Shown here piece after piece: positions 35,355-44,646 of a stretch of 64,000 bases of DNA. The DNA is from Clostridium punense (GTDB lineage: Bacteria; Bacillota; Clostridia; Clostridiales; Clostridiaceae): positions 124,001 through 188,000 of the forward strand of contig NZ_JAGGLL010000003.1 of the NCBI RefSeq assembly GCF_017874425.1, given 5' to 3'. The notes beneath the pieces are model-generated. The model was not told the DNA's origin. It was given only the letters and a program-made list of their open reading frames with translations, and did not search any database. How positions within the stretch are numbered: the stretch's first letter is position 1; each line of letters starts with the position of its first letter. The translations under genes and the position numbers were made by a program.

Positions 35355-35663
35355 TTGAGTACAGAGTTTTTAACCATATGCGAATTATGTAAAAGAAAAG
35401 GCGTAAATCTTACAGAGCACCATCTTACCCCTCGTGAGGCTGGTGGTAAAAATTTACCCACCGCATTACTTTGTACCACCTGTCATAAACAAATACACGC
35501 CTTATTTACTAATAAAGAATTAGCCTTAAACTTAAACACTGTACAAAAGCTTCACGATGATGAAAAAATTCAAAGATACTTAAAGTGGGTAGAGAAACAA
35601 CCTGTTAGTGCTGAATTTACTATTAAGAAGTCTAGACATGTTAGAAAGAAAAATAAAAGGTAA
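35355..35663 (+). CDS. HNH endonuclease-like protein (YisB type)
   Basis: A 102-residue protein. GAGAGGTGA is best spaced for the TTG at 35355, although a GTG at 35346 is also in frame. It has two CxxC zinc-binding pairs (CELC and CTTC) and the HNH-like core LTEHHLTPREAGGKN to CHKQIHALF. This is the short YisB group. The fold is that of nicking or restriction nucleases, but the cellular job of YisB-type proteins is unknown. The basic C-terminal tail (KKSRHVRKKNKR) would suit nucleic-acid binding. Confidence 0.82.
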   Translation: MSTEFLTICELCKRKGVNLTEHHLTPREAGGKNLPTALLCTTCHKQIHALFTNKELALNLNTVQKLHDDEKIQRYLKWVEKQPVSAEFTIKKSRHVRKKNKR

Positions 35664-35671
35664 TATAGATG

Positions 35672-35698
35672 TACCGATGAAGAATCATCGGTATTTTA
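35672..35698 (+). terminator. Intrinsic terminator after HNH gene
   Basis: TACCGATGA (35672-35680) pairs with TCATCGGTA (35684-35692), followed by TTTTATTTT. Confidence 0.75.
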
Positions 35699-35915
35699 TT
35701 TTGAATTACATTAGAGTAATTTCTGATTAATTGGATAAATTAAGATTAAAAGTATTGTTAGGATATTTTTAAAAGGTACTACCCAATAGTTGTAATAAAA
35801 CTATGATAAATCCTTATACTCTGGTTTTTTATGGATTTGTTTAGCTTAAAATAGCAATAATAATATATAAATATTTATTTAAATTTATATATTAATTATA
35901 ATTAGAGGATTTTTA

Positions 35916-35924
35916 TGGTATAAT
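35916..35924 (+). promoter_or_regulatory. Extended -10 promoter for the desulfurase-thiI operon
   Basis: TGGTATAAT (box at 35919-35924) lies 21 bases before the start at 35946, so the leader must be very short. Confidence 0.5.
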
Positions 35925-35945
35925 GTTCCTCTGTGAGGTGATAAA

Positions 35946-37085
35946 ATGGAAGTTTATTTAGACAATAGTGCTACGACTAAACCTTATGATGAAGTAATAG
36001 AAGAAGTAGCAAACACAATGAGAAATTTTTATGCTAATCCATCCTCTGCTCACTCATTGGGTTTTAAAGCTGAACAAAAACTAAGAAAAAGCAGAGAATG
36101 TATTAGTAAAACAATAAAGGCTCAGCCAGATGAAGTAATTTTTACTTCTGGGGGAAGTGAGAGCAATAATTTTTTAATTAGAGGCTTTTGTAGACCAGGA
36201 AATCATGTTATTACTTCGAATATAGAGCATTCTAGCGTGAGAAATACCTTTAAAGATCTAGAAGCGCAAGGTGTAAGAGTCTCATATATAGGGTTGAAGG
36301 CTGATGGAAGAGTAGATTTAGACCAATTACTAAATACTATTGAAAAAGATACAGTATTAGTTAGCATAATGCACGTTAATAATGAGGTTGGCGTAATTCA
36401 AGATATTGAAAGAATAGGAGCAGAAATAAAGAAAAAATCTAGCAGAGTTAAATTTCATGTAGATGCTGTTCAAAGTTATGGAAAGCTTCCTATTGATGTT
36501 AATAAATTTTATATTGATCTAATGAGCACTAGTGCTCATAAGTTGCATGGACCTAGGGGAATTGGTTTTTCCTATATAAAAAGAGGCTTAGTTCCCACCG
36601 CATTAATAACTGGTGGGGGACAAGAACGTAATTTTAGATCAGGTACTGAGAATCTTCCTGCTATAACTGGTTTCTGCATCGCATCAGAAATCATGCATAA
36701 AAACATGAAAGTAAATTATAAAATAATTACTGAACTTAAAAATTATTTTATAAGTAAACTAGAAGACATAAAAGATATAAAAATAAATAGTGGTAGTGAG
36801 GAATTTTATATGCCTCATGTTCTAAATGTAAGCTTTATCGGGGCTCGAGGTGAGGTACTCTTGCATGCCCTTGAAGAGCATAATATTTATGTTTCCACTG
36901 GTTCTGCCTGTTCCTCAAAGGCTGCAAAAACTTCAGAGGTGTTAAATGCCTTTGGGCTAACATTAAAAGAGCAACAAGGTGCTATTAGGTTTAGTTTTTG
37001 TGAAACAAATACTAAAGAAGAAATAGATTATGTTATAGAAAAGTTAAACTCAGTTTTATTATTTTTAAGGAGGACAAAAAGATGA
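35946..37085 (+). CDS. Cysteine desulfurase (NifS/IscS family)
   Basis: A 379-residue PLP enzyme releasing sulfur from L-cysteine as a protein persulfide. YLDNSATT opens the fold, the PLP lysine is in STSAHKLHGPRG, and the persulfide Cys is in VSTGSACSSKA near residue 325. GTENLPAITGF is also typical. It overlaps thiI by four bases (ATGA), so it is most likely the dedicated sulfur donor for tRNA 4-thiouridine, as NifZ is for ThiI in Bacillus. A general Fe-S role is possible too. Confidence 0.93.
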   Translation: MEVYLDNSATTKPYDEVIEEVANTMRNFYANPSSAHSLGFKAEQKLRKSRECISKTIKAQPDEVIFTSGGSESNNFLIRGFCRPGNHVITSNIEHSSVRNTFKDLEAQGVRVSYIGLKADGRVDLDQLLNTIEKDTVLVSIMHVNNEVGVIQDIERIGAEIKKKSSRVKFHVDAVQSYGKLPIDVNKFYIDLMSTSAHKLHGPRGIGFSYIKRGLVPTALITGGGQERNFRSGTENLPAITGFCIASEIMHKNMKVNYKIITELKNYFISKLEDIKDIKINSGSEEFYMPHVLNVSFIGARGEVLLHALEEHNIYVSTGSACSSKAAKTSEVLNAFGLTLKEQQGAIRFSFCETNTKEEIDYVIEKLNSVLLFLRRTKR

Positions 37086-38224
37086 GAGAGTTGTTACTTA
37101 TAAAGTATGCTCCTGAAATATTTTTAAAGGGACTTAATCGTGGAAAGTTTGAGAGAAAACTGAAAGAGAATATTAAATTCGTACTAAAAGATATGGAATA
37201 TGAATTTGTAGAGGATAGTGGCAGATGGTTTATTCAGTCAACATATCTTGAAGAAGTAATAGAAAGGGTAAAAAATATTTTTGGTGTTATGGAAGTTTGT
37301 ATTGTTCATGAAGTCCAAAACTCAATGGAGGCAATTGGCGATGAAGCACTAAGAGTATTAAAGGAAACTGGAGCAAAAACCTTTAAGGTTGAAACTAACA
37401 GAGCAAATAAAGAATTCCCATTAAATTCAATGGAAGTATCAAGAGAAATTGGAGCTTATATTCTAAAGAGATTAGATAATGTATCAGTTAATGTTAAAAA
37501 TCCAGAGTTTTTAGTACATATAGAAATAAGAAATAATAGCTATGTAATTGCTAAGAAAATAAAAGCTGTAGGTGGACTACCTTATGGAATGAATGGTTCA
37601 ACTATGCTTATGCTTTCTGGCGGAATAGACTCTCCTGTTGCTGGCTACTTAATGGCTAGAAGAGGAGTGGAACTTAATGCTGTGTATTATCACTCACCTC
37701 CATACACTAGCGAGAGAGCTAAGGAAAAGGTAAAAATGCTTGCAGATATACTGAAAGGCTATACAGGAAATTATAATTTATACATAGTTCCCTTCACTGA
37801 TATTCAGCTTCAAATCATTGAAAAATGTAGAGAAGATGAGTTAACAATAATTATGAGAAGATTTATGATGAGAATTGCTTGTAGGCTTGCTGAGAAGTAT
37901 AACATAAATTCCGTTACTACTGGAGAAAGTGTTGGTCAAGTAGCTTCTCAAACTATGGAAGCTTTAGTAGTAAGTGATGACTGCAGTGATAGGCCTGTAT
38001 TTAGACCGCTTGTTGCAATGGATAAAGTTGACATAATGGATATTTCAAGAGAAATAAACACCTATGAAACTTCAATACTTCCTTATGAAGATTGTTGTAC
38101 TATATTTGTTCCAAAGCATCCAAAAACTAAGCCAAGACTTCCTGAAATAATAAAGTCAGAGTCAGTACTAGATATTGATAAGCTAGTTGAAGAAGCTATT
38201 GAAAAGATGGAAGTATACAGATAA
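37082..38224 (+). CDS. thiI: tRNA 4-thiouridine synthase ThiI
   Basis: A 380-residue enzyme. A ferredoxin-like/THUMP region (about 1-165) binds tRNA. The PP-loop adenylation domain carries LMLSGGIDSPVAGYLMARRG (about 180-200). It adenylates U8 of tRNA for sulfur insertion. The length shows that the C-terminal rhodanese domain of the E. coli enzyme is absent, as in Bacillus, so sulfur should come directly from the cysteine desulfurase whose gene overlaps it. A second Cys element (EDCCTIFVPKHP) is the family's usual C-terminal motif. Confidence 0.95.
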   Translation: MRELLLIKYAPEIFLKGLNRGKFERKLKENIKFVLKDMEYEFVEDSGRWFIQSTYLEEVIERVKNIFGVMEVCIVHEVQNSMEAIGDEALRVLKETGAKTFKVETNRANKEFPLNSMEVSREIGAYILKRLDNVSVNVKNPEFLVHIEIRNNSYVIAKKIKAVGGLPYGMNGSTMLMLSGGIDSPVAGYLMARRGVELNAVYYHSPPYTSERAKEKVKMLADILKGYTGNYNLYIVPFTDIQLQIIEKCREDELTIIMRRFMMRIACRLAEKYNINSVTTGESVGQVASQTMEALVVSDDCSDRPVFRPLVAMDKVDIMDISREINTYETSILPYEDCCTIFVPKHPKTKPRLPEIIKSESVLDIDKLVEEAIEKMEVYR

Positions 38225-38255
38225 TTTATTTATTGTATTTAGTTTGCAAAATAAG

Positions 38256-38302
38256 AAACCTTTATAAGAGAAGTTTTATAAGTCTCTTATAAAGGTTTTT
38301 TA
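38256..38302. terminator. Bidirectional intrinsic terminator
   Basis: AAACCTTTATAAGAG (38256-38270) pairs with CTCTTATAAAGGTTT (38284-38298). It touches the stop codon of the convergent DMT transporter gene. Confidence 0.85.
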
Positions 38303-39214
38303 CATTATATTTTCATTTGAGTCTGCATTATTAGCGCGTTTTTTTAGAAATTCCAGCTTCGTTTCAGTAGTTATAATAGCAATAAATATTAATATACAAC
38401 CAACTATCATGGCTATATTGAAAATTTCATTAAAGAAAAAAACTGAAAATACAGCTCCAAAAAATGACTCTAGAGAAAGTATGATTGCAGCATGAGTTGA
38501 GCTAGTATATTTTTGTGCAATATTTTGAACTAAAAATGCTAAAGTAGTACTAAATACTGCTAAATATAATATAGAGCTGATTGCTCTTAGATTCATATGC
38601 GTTGGAATAGGTTCAAAAAACAAAGCTACTATTAAAGATAGTACAGCAGCTACTCCTAGTTGAACTATAGTAAGAATTAATGGGTCATCTAATTCAACAT
38701 ATTTTCCTATGGCAAGGATTTGACCTGCAAAAGCAAAGGCACAAATTAGTGTTAGTCCATCTCCATAATTTAAGGAAAAACCACCCTGTAAGGTTAAAAA
38801 TGAAATACCCAATAAGCATATTACTGCACCAGCTATAGAATAATTATCAGGTTTTCTTTTTATAATAATCCACTGCAAAAATGGAACTAGTACCACATAA
38901 ACGGCAGTTAAGAATGCACTTTTTCCAGCTGTAGTATATTTAATACCTACAGTTTGAAATGCAAAACCTAAAAATAAGAATACACCTATAATAGCGCCAT
39001 GCTTAAATTGATTTTTATTGATTTTCTTAACCTTATTATAAAATACAATATACATAAGTAGTGTTGATATTGAAAATCTTAATGCCATTTGGTAGTATGG
39101 CGTAAGTACATCTAGGGAGTCTTTTACCGCTATAAAACCTCCCCCCCAGATAATAGCAACTAAGAGTAGACTAATGTCTGCAAACAGACTGCTTCTTTTA
39201 AAAAGCTTTTCCAA
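38300..39214 (-). CDS. DMT/EamA-family transporter
   Basis: A 304-residue membrane protein with ten predicted helices in two EamA repeats. IWGGGFIAVK in the first helix and the GKSAFLTAVYVVLVP and SSTHAAIILSLESFFGAVF elements are typical of drug/metabolite transporters. The start is TTG behind AGGGGGA. Such proteins export amino acids, nucleobases or other small metabolites; the substrate cannot be told. It is monocistronic. Confidence 0.9.
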   Translation of the reverse strand: MEKLFKRSSLFADISLLLVAIIWGGGFIAVKDSLDVLTPYYQMALRFSISTLLMYIVFYNKVKKINKNQFKHGAIIGVFLFLGFAFQTVGIKYTTAGKSAFLTAVYVVLVPFLQWIIIKRKPDNYSIAGAVICLLGISFLTLQGGFSLNYGDGLTLICAFAFAGQILAIGKYVELDDPLILTIVQLGVAAVLSLIVALFFEPIPTHMNLRAISSILYLAVFSTTLAFLVQNIAQKYTSSTHAAIILSLESFFGAVFSVFFFNEIFNIAMIVGCILIFIAIITTETKLEFLKKRANNADSNENIM

Positions 39215-39317
39215 TATAAAATCCCCCTTTACATCAGTATTAACAAATTCATCATAATAAATAGTATAGTGTAATTATTAAATTATGTAAATTGTTAACA
39301 GTATTATTTTACATAAG

Positions 39318-39346
39318 AAAACACCATATATGAAACTATGGTGTTT
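39318..39346 (-). terminator. Intrinsic terminator of the CBS-domain gene
   Basis: AAACACCATA and TATGGTGTTT form a 10-bp stem with T-rich sequence on the minus-strand 3' side. Confidence 0.6.
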
Positions 39347-39430
39347 AGCAATACAATTAAATTTTTAGTCATTAATGATGCTAATTGTGTGAAGGTTTAA
39401 AATAGTTTTCAAAACTTCACAAATAAAATT

Positions 39431-39886
39431 TTAATTTGCAATTTGAGCTAGTTCTTCAAGTTCCTGAAGTTTAGAATAATTCTCATTAAACATTTTATTG
39501 TAGCAGTAAGATATAATATCACTTCTTTTAATTATTCCAATAAAAATATTAGAATCATCCACTACTGGTACAAAATTTTGAGATTTCGCTGCTAATATTA
39601 GACTTTCAATATCTGAATTAATTGAAACCGCTTTATTGCATACATGCCTTGGAATTTCTTTAATAAGAACTTTCTCAGTATCCTTAAGACTAAAATCAGG
39701 AGTATTTTTTAGTTTCCAGAGAATATCACCTTCTGTTAAGGTACCAATATATCTGCCACGGTCATCTAACAAAGGGATGGAAGTGTATCTATGATATTCC
39801 ATTCTCTCCATTGCTCTTCTCATAGTTGAGCTCACCTTCTCAAAGACTACTTCACTCTTAGGAGTAAGAAAAAAGGCAACATTCAT
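39431..39886 (-). CDS. Two-CBS-domain protein
   Basis: A 151-residue protein composed of two CBS motifs: about 10-65 (YTSIPLLDDRGRYIGTLTEGDIL) and about 75-135 (NFVPVVDDSNIFIGIIKRSDII). CBS pairs bind adenosine nucleotides such as AMP, ATP, SAM or c-di-AMP and act as sensors. Nothing else is fused. GGAGG precedes the ATG. Clostridial stand-alone CBS proteins of this size are common, and partner and ligand are unknown. Confidence 0.88.
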   Translation of the reverse strand: MNVAFFLTPKSEVVFEKVSSTMRRAMERMEYHRYTSIPLLDDRGRYIGTLTEGDILWKLKNTPDFSLKDTEKVLIKEIPRHVCNKAVSINSDIESLILAAKSQNFVPVVDDSNIFIGIIKRSDIISYCYNKMFNENYSKLQELEELAQIAN

Positions 39887-40070
39887 AATATAATCATCCT
39901 CCGATTAAACTTTATGTTATAACAATAGATAAAATTTATTTTTCTATTGAAACAGAATATTAAGTATAAAATTATTTTATACTTAATTACATTATACCAT
40001 GTATTTTGTTAAAATTAAGAAGATAATTTTAACAAAATAATAAGTTTTTTAAAAATACATATTCGTTATT

Positions 40071-41330
40071 TTATGTTAATTTAATTCTATACTTAATTAA
40101 GGATAGAAATATGGTTGCTATAAAATGTTTTGGGGATAATACTGCTAAACTTCTTCTAATATTAATTACATTATCACTGAAATCTAAAATATCCGAATTC
40201 ATATTTATCAAATTTTCATAACTTCCTTTAGTAAAGGCATCAATATAGTTTATTTCATTATGATTCGTATTTGTGACTTTTTCTAGCACCTGGTTCAACA
40301 GTTCATCATATTTATAAATAACAGCTCTATCAATATCTAATATTTCAGCAGTTATTTCTAGAGCAGTTAAAATAGTTGAATTTCCATCAGGAATTTTTTT
40401 GGTTGTCTTTGCTAACAAACGAATAACTCTTGTAATTAGGATACTATCATTTTTAGAACGAGTATAACCAATTGAATTTAATATAATTTTCATTTCATTT
40501 TCAGATATTGTCCTAAGTAGAGAATTTATTTTAATTGATTCTGGATAAAAATAATATATATTTCCCAAAACTTTTTCAAAAGCTTTCAAAGTGTCAAGAT
40601 ATCCAATAGTCATATTTCTAACTATGATGTTTTTATCAAAAGTGAATATGGGGCCAAGATGTTCAGAGCACTCTATTTCTATTATATTTTTTGATTTTCT
40701 GGGAAACTTTTTCACATTACCGGGACCATGTATATTTACAGTAATTATTGAGGCTATATTTTTTCTTAGCAACATCTCTGCAGGAATATTGTTATAAACT
40801 CCTCCATCAATAAATTTTTCTCCTTTTATTTTTACAGGTTTAAATCCTGGAAAACAACTACTAGCCATTAAGTAGTTAACAAGTTGTCCCTGTGGAATTT
40901 CTTCTTTAAAAATCTCTATAGGTTTAAAGGTGGTTGTTGAGAAGGTTATTAGCCCAAAGTCAATAGGGGATTTCCTTATTAAATCTTCATCTATAGCCTC
41001 TTTAAGAAGTTTTTCTAAAGGGGAAACATCTATGCCTTTTTCAATAATAAATTCTTTTATTATTGAAGGTATGTGTTTTATTTTTATTTTCCCATCATAA
41101 TCTGAACTTATAGTATTAAAGTTAAAACATTTATAAATATCTAAATTCAACCAAAGTTTTTCAGCAAGTTCGAAATTATTTTGGATAAAAAGCGCTCCAT
41201 TAATAGAACCTATAGATGTACCTACAACAACTGATATTTCTATGTTAAGCTCTTTTAAGGCCCTCCATACACCTACCTCATAGGCACCCCTAGAGCCACC
41301 ACCACCAAATGCAAGTCCATACCTCTCCAT
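40071..41330 (-). CDS. Patatin-like phospholipase family protein
   Basis: A 419-residue protein. The patatin domain (about 1-200) has the oxyanion-hole loop GGGGSRGAYEVGV, the nucleophile elbow GTSIG and the catalytic DGG in FIDGGVYNNIPAE, giving the expected Ser-Asp dyad. Lipid acyl hydrolase activity on membrane phospholipids or lipid carriers is likely. Residues about 210-419 form an extra helical region of unknown role. It has an AGGAGG site and no operon partner. Confidence 0.9.
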   Translation of the reverse strand: MERYGLAFGGGGSRGAYEVGVWRALKELNIEISVVVGTSIGSINGALFIQNNFELAEKLWLNLDIYKCFNFNTISSDYDGKIKIKHIPSIIKEFIIEKGIDVSPLEKLLKEAIDEDLIRKSPIDFGLITFSTTTFKPIEIFKEEIPQGQLVNYLMASSCFPGFKPVKIKGEKFIDGGVYNNIPAEMLLRKNIASIITVNIHGPGNVKKFPRKSKNIIEIECSEHLGPIFTFDKNIIVRNMTIGYLDTLKAFEKVLGNIYYFYPESIKINSLLRTISENEMKIILNSIGYTRSKNDSILITRVIRLLAKTTKKIPDGNSTILTALEITAEILDIDRAVIYKYDELLNQVLEKVTNTNHNEINYIDAFTKGSYENLINMNSDILDFSDNVINIRRSLAVLSPKHFIATIFLSLIKYRIKLT

Positions 41331-41455
41331 GTTAACCTCCTATAATTTCGTCCCTAATATATTTTACTCAAGTTCATGTATAAATGTTATTACATATTCT
41401 AATTTTATTCAATATAGTATTATTGCCCCTTAATAGGAAAATTTATTGACTGTAG

Positions 41456-41484
41456 AGGCTTTAAACTATATACTTTATTAATAA
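41456..41484 (+). promoter_or_regulatory. Sigma-A promoter
   Basis: TTGACT (41456-41461) and TATACT (41479-41484) with 17-base spacing, 25 bases before the start at 41509. Confidence 0.55.
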
Positions 41485-41508
41485 CATACTTTCTGGAGGT
41501 AGTAAATT

Positions 41509-41961
41509 ATGGAATTTAAACTAGAGTCTAACTTAGTAGAGGCAATTTCTTCTGACAATATAAATGGTGTAAGGAATGCTTTAATAGAATATATAATAAG
41601 AGACTCAGGAAATACACAAGAGATTATTAATGCATTAAATTATGCTAAAGAGCTAATGGATGATATTTTTCAACCCTTTGATGGTAAGGAACTCAAAGAT
41701 GCGTCTCAATGGAATAAAGAGTACTTTTTAACTGGTATAGATGAGTTACGTAATAACTTTTCCGAAGTTAGATTTCATCACTTATGTTTAGTAGGAGCTC
41801 ATATTTCTCCTAGAAGTAACAATCAAGATACAATAATAATTAATAATACTGAACCTGTTACTGATATTGAAGTTCAAGTGGAAAAACTAAAAGCAGGCGT
41901 GGCACTAGGAGCTGGCCTAGTAATAGGATTTTTAATTGGTAAGAGCATTACAAGAAAGTAA
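41509..41961 (+). CDS. Unknown protein with C-terminal glycine-rich membrane helix
   Basis: A 150-residue protein behind GGAGG. The first 95 residues are helical and polar (NALNYAKELMDDIFQPFDGKE and similar). After a short linker, residues about 127-147 form a glycine-zipper-like hydrophobic segment (AGVALGAGLVIGFLIGK) ending in SITRK. It may be tail-anchored or pack against a membrane. No family is recognised. It has its own promoter and terminator. Confidence 0.65.
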   Translation: MEFKLESNLVEAISSDNINGVRNALIEYIIRDSGNTQEIINALNYAKELMDDIFQPFDGKELKDASQWNKEYFLTGIDELRNNFSEVRFHHLCLVGAHISPRSNNQDTIIINNTEPVTDIEVQVEKLKAGVALGAGLVIGFLIGKSITRK

Positions 41962-42022
41962 AAAATATAGTAAGTATAGGTTTAAATAAAAAAATGCAAA
42001 TAAATATAATTTTATAACTTAT

Positions 42023-42059
42023 AAAAACTTTATACACCACTCAGTATAAAGTTTTTTAC
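42023..42059 (+). terminator. Intrinsic terminator
   Basis: AAAAACTTTATAC (42023-42035) pairs with GTATAAAGTTTTTT (42044-42057). Confidence 0.82.
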
Positions 42060-42281
42060 TTTTTAACAACCTCTAGGTTATTCTTAAATTCTAAATATTT
42101 AAGTCTAGTAAATAAAACTAACCAATTAGTTGAAATGATAATACTAAGGTAATGAGTTAGCGATCAATACTTTGTAAAAGAAACCCTTGTATTAGAATGA
42201 GTAAAAAAGTAAAATTAGAATAGTTGAAATGGTTAGTTTTAATGAAATAAAGTAGTGACTAATTGGGAGGTGATTATTTTT

Positions 42282-42941
42282 ATGAAGAATAGACTAAGTA
42301 AGTTAACTACAATTATACTAAGTATACTAACAATATATTCGGTTCTTATGTTGTCCACCTTAGTTGTGACTAAGTCTAATTTTATTTATTATTTTGACAT
42401 TAATTATTTGAATATACCTAAAATGTCTGGACTTAATATAGGAGAGATAAAACTAAACTACAATTATACTATAGATTATCTTTTTGACAACTCAATAAGT
42501 GAGTTTAAGCCACCTACATTATCTTCATCAGAGGATGGTTCTCAACATTTTTTTGAAGTTAGGAATCTATTTAATTTAGGCACAAAGCTTCTAATTTTAT
42601 CTCTTATTATATGTAGTGTTTTAGGTTTTATAATGAGGAATTATAAACTTTGGTATAAGTTCCTAAAATATAGTGCTATTATATTAGTATCAATACCAGT
42701 TGCTTCTTTAGCATTACTAAAGGTTGACTTTACTAAAGCATTTACACTATTTCACAAAATAATGTTTAATAATGACAAGTGGTTATTAGATCCAGTTACT
42801 GACCCAATTATAAATATTATGCCTGAAGAATTTTTTGCCCATTGTGGTATAGCTATAATTGTTATCTCTACAATTTGGGGTGTTATATTATTTTTATTGT
42901 ATAGGTTTATACATAGAAAGCAAATTTGTAGCAATAAATAA
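42282..42941 (+). CDS. TIGR01906/DUF1461 integral membrane protein
   Basis: A 219-residue membrane protein starting at the ATG at 42282 behind GGGAGGTGA; an in-frame GTG at 42255 lies before that site. It has an N-terminal helix, an extracytoplasmic region of about 70 residues, then helices near 95-117, 125-145 and 190-212. The signature NNDKWLLDPVTDPIINIMPE followed by EFF is characteristic of the TIGR01906 family of Firmicute membrane proteins, whose function is unknown. murJ follows 49 bases downstream, so envelope work is possible. Confidence 0.8.
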   Translation: MKNRLSKLTTIILSILTIYSVLMLSTLVVTKSNFIYYFDINYLNIPKMSGLNIGEIKLNYNYTIDYLFDNSISEFKPPTLSSSEDGSQHFFEVRNLFNLGTKLLILSLIICSVLGFIMRNYKLWYKFLKYSAIILVSIPVASLALLKVDFTKAFTLFHKIMFNNDKWLLDPVTDPIINIMPEEFFAHCGIAIIVISTIWGVILFLLYRFIHRKQICSNK

Positions 42942-42990
42942 TAAAAAATAGCTTTTTATTTTAATAAATTTTACTTACAGGGAGATTGAT

Positions 42991-44532
42991 ATGTCTAATA
43001 CAAGATTAGCAAAGGCAGCTAGCGTAATAATGGTCATGACTCTTGTTAATAAAGCCGTGGGCTTTCTAAGAGACTCATTAGTTGCAAGTACCTTTGGAAC
43101 TACTTATCAAACAGACGCCTATAACATGGCAATGCAAATATGTGATGTGCTATTTATTATGATTGCACTTGCAATTAGTACTACATTTATACCTATGCTT
43201 AGTGAAGTTCAGTCTAGAAAAGGTAAAGAAGAGATGTTTAACTTCGCTAATAATATATTAAATATATTGATGGGTATTTCTCTTTTGCTAATTACTTTTA
43301 GTTATATTTTCGCACCACAAATAGTAAGAGTTATTGCACCATTATTTAAAGGAGAAACTTATTTATTAGCTGTACAATTAACAAAAATTAGTGTAATAAG
43401 CCTAGTGTTCCTTATAATTAATGCTGCATATACTGCTATCTTACAAACTTTAGATGACTTTTTAGGACCTGCTATTGTAGGTATACTCCTAAACTTACCA
43501 ATAATTATATATATAATCATTGGTGCTAAAGGAGGAGTAATTGGGCTCACTGTGGTAACTGTAGTTGGTATGGCTTTAAGAGCACTAGCACAAATTCCTT
43601 TTTTAATAAGACATGGCTTTAAATTTAAACCAATTTTTGATATAACTGATAAAAGAGTTAGAAAAATGCTTTCTTTAATATTGCCTGTAATTATTGGTGC
43701 TAGTGCTAATCAGGTGAATAGATTGGTAAATAATGCTCTTGGATCAGGACTGCCGGCTGGAAGTATTGCAGCTTTGGGTTTTGGAGACAGGGTATCAGAT
43801 GTATTTTACTCTACTTTTGCAGTAGCTATAGTTACAGTAGTCTTTCCAACTCTTGCAAGAAGTATCAATGATAATGATATGGAAGGATTTAAGAAATACA
43901 TTGTATCTTCAATAAATAATATATTTCTTATAATGATTCCCTGTACAATTGGTGTTTTAATCTTAAGTGTTCCTATTATAACAATTCTCTTTAAAAGGGG
44001 TATTTTTGATGACAGGTCTGTAGCAATGACTTCAAGTGTTTTAGTTTTTTATGCATTAGGACTTCCTTTTTATAGTGTAAGAGATGTGTTTAATAGGGCT
44101 CTTTATGCTATGCAAGATACAAAAACATCAACCTTAAATGGTATAATAGCAGTTTTACTTAATATTATTTTAAATTTAATCTTAGTACGAGTTATTGGAC
44201 TTAATGGCTTAGCTTTATCTTCTTCTATTGCAGCAGCAATTTGTGCCTTTTTATTATTTAAAAGCCTAGATAAAAAAATTCATGGAATAGATAAAAAGTC
44301 GATAATTAAAACTACTTTAAAAGTTTTGGTTGCATCTGTAATTATGGGAGTATTAGTTCACATTACATATACTGCTTCTTATAATATATTAGGAGGAACA
44401 GTGGGTATACTATTAGGCTTAATTATCTCCGCAGTATCAGGAGTTTCAGTTTACGCTATAGCGCTTAAAGTACTTAAAGTAGAAGAGTTTAACATAGTTT
44501 ACGATTTAGTAAAAAGAAAGTTTTTAAGGTAG
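42991..44532 (+). CDS. murJ: Lipid II flippase MurJ
   Basis: A 513-residue MOP-superfamily protein with about 14 membrane helices. The start (VNKAVGFLRDSLVASTFGTTYQTDAY), the PAGSIAALGFGDRV loop and YALGLPFYSVRDVFNRALYA are typical of MurJ, which moves the peptidoglycan precursor lipid II across the membrane. The arginines of helix 1 and the central cavity region are present. Clostridia can have several MurJ-like paralogues, so this may be an accessory copy serving another undecaprenyl-linked substrate. Confidence 0.9.
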   Translation: MSNTRLAKAASVIMVMTLVNKAVGFLRDSLVASTFGTTYQTDAYNMAMQICDVLFIMIALAISTTFIPMLSEVQSRKGKEEMFNFANNILNILMGISLLLITFSYIFAPQIVRVIAPLFKGETYLLAVQLTKISVISLVFLIINAAYTAILQTLDDFLGPAIVGILLNLPIIIYIIIGAKGGVIGLTVVTVVGMALRALAQIPFLIRHGFKFKPIFDITDKRVRKMLSLILPVIIGASANQVNRLVNNALGSGLPAGSIAALGFGDRVSDVFYSTFAVAIVTVVFPTLARSINDNDMEGFKKYIVSSINNIFLIMIPCTIGVLILSVPIITILFKRGIFDDRSVAMTSSVLVFYALGLPFYSVRDVFNRALYAMQDTKTSTLNGIIAVLLNIILNLILVRVIGLNGLALSSSIAAAICAFLLFKSLDKKIHGIDKKSIIKTTLKVLVASVIMGVLVHITYTASYNILGGTVGILLGLIISAVSGVSVYAIALKVLKVEEFNIVYDLVKRKFLR

Positions 44533-44566
44533 ACTTATAAAAAAAATGAGAATCTTATGTAATATA

Positions 44567-44615
44567 AAAGCAATGTACAATGGAGAATTTACATCTCTAT
44601 TATGCATTGCTTTAT
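44567..44615. terminator. Intrinsic terminator between convergent genes
   Basis: AAAGCAATG (44567-44575) pairs with CATTGCTTT (44605-44613), with inner GAGA/TCTC pairing. Confidence 0.75.
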
Positions 44616-44646
44616 TTATAAATATTACCTTAACATAGTACTCTAA

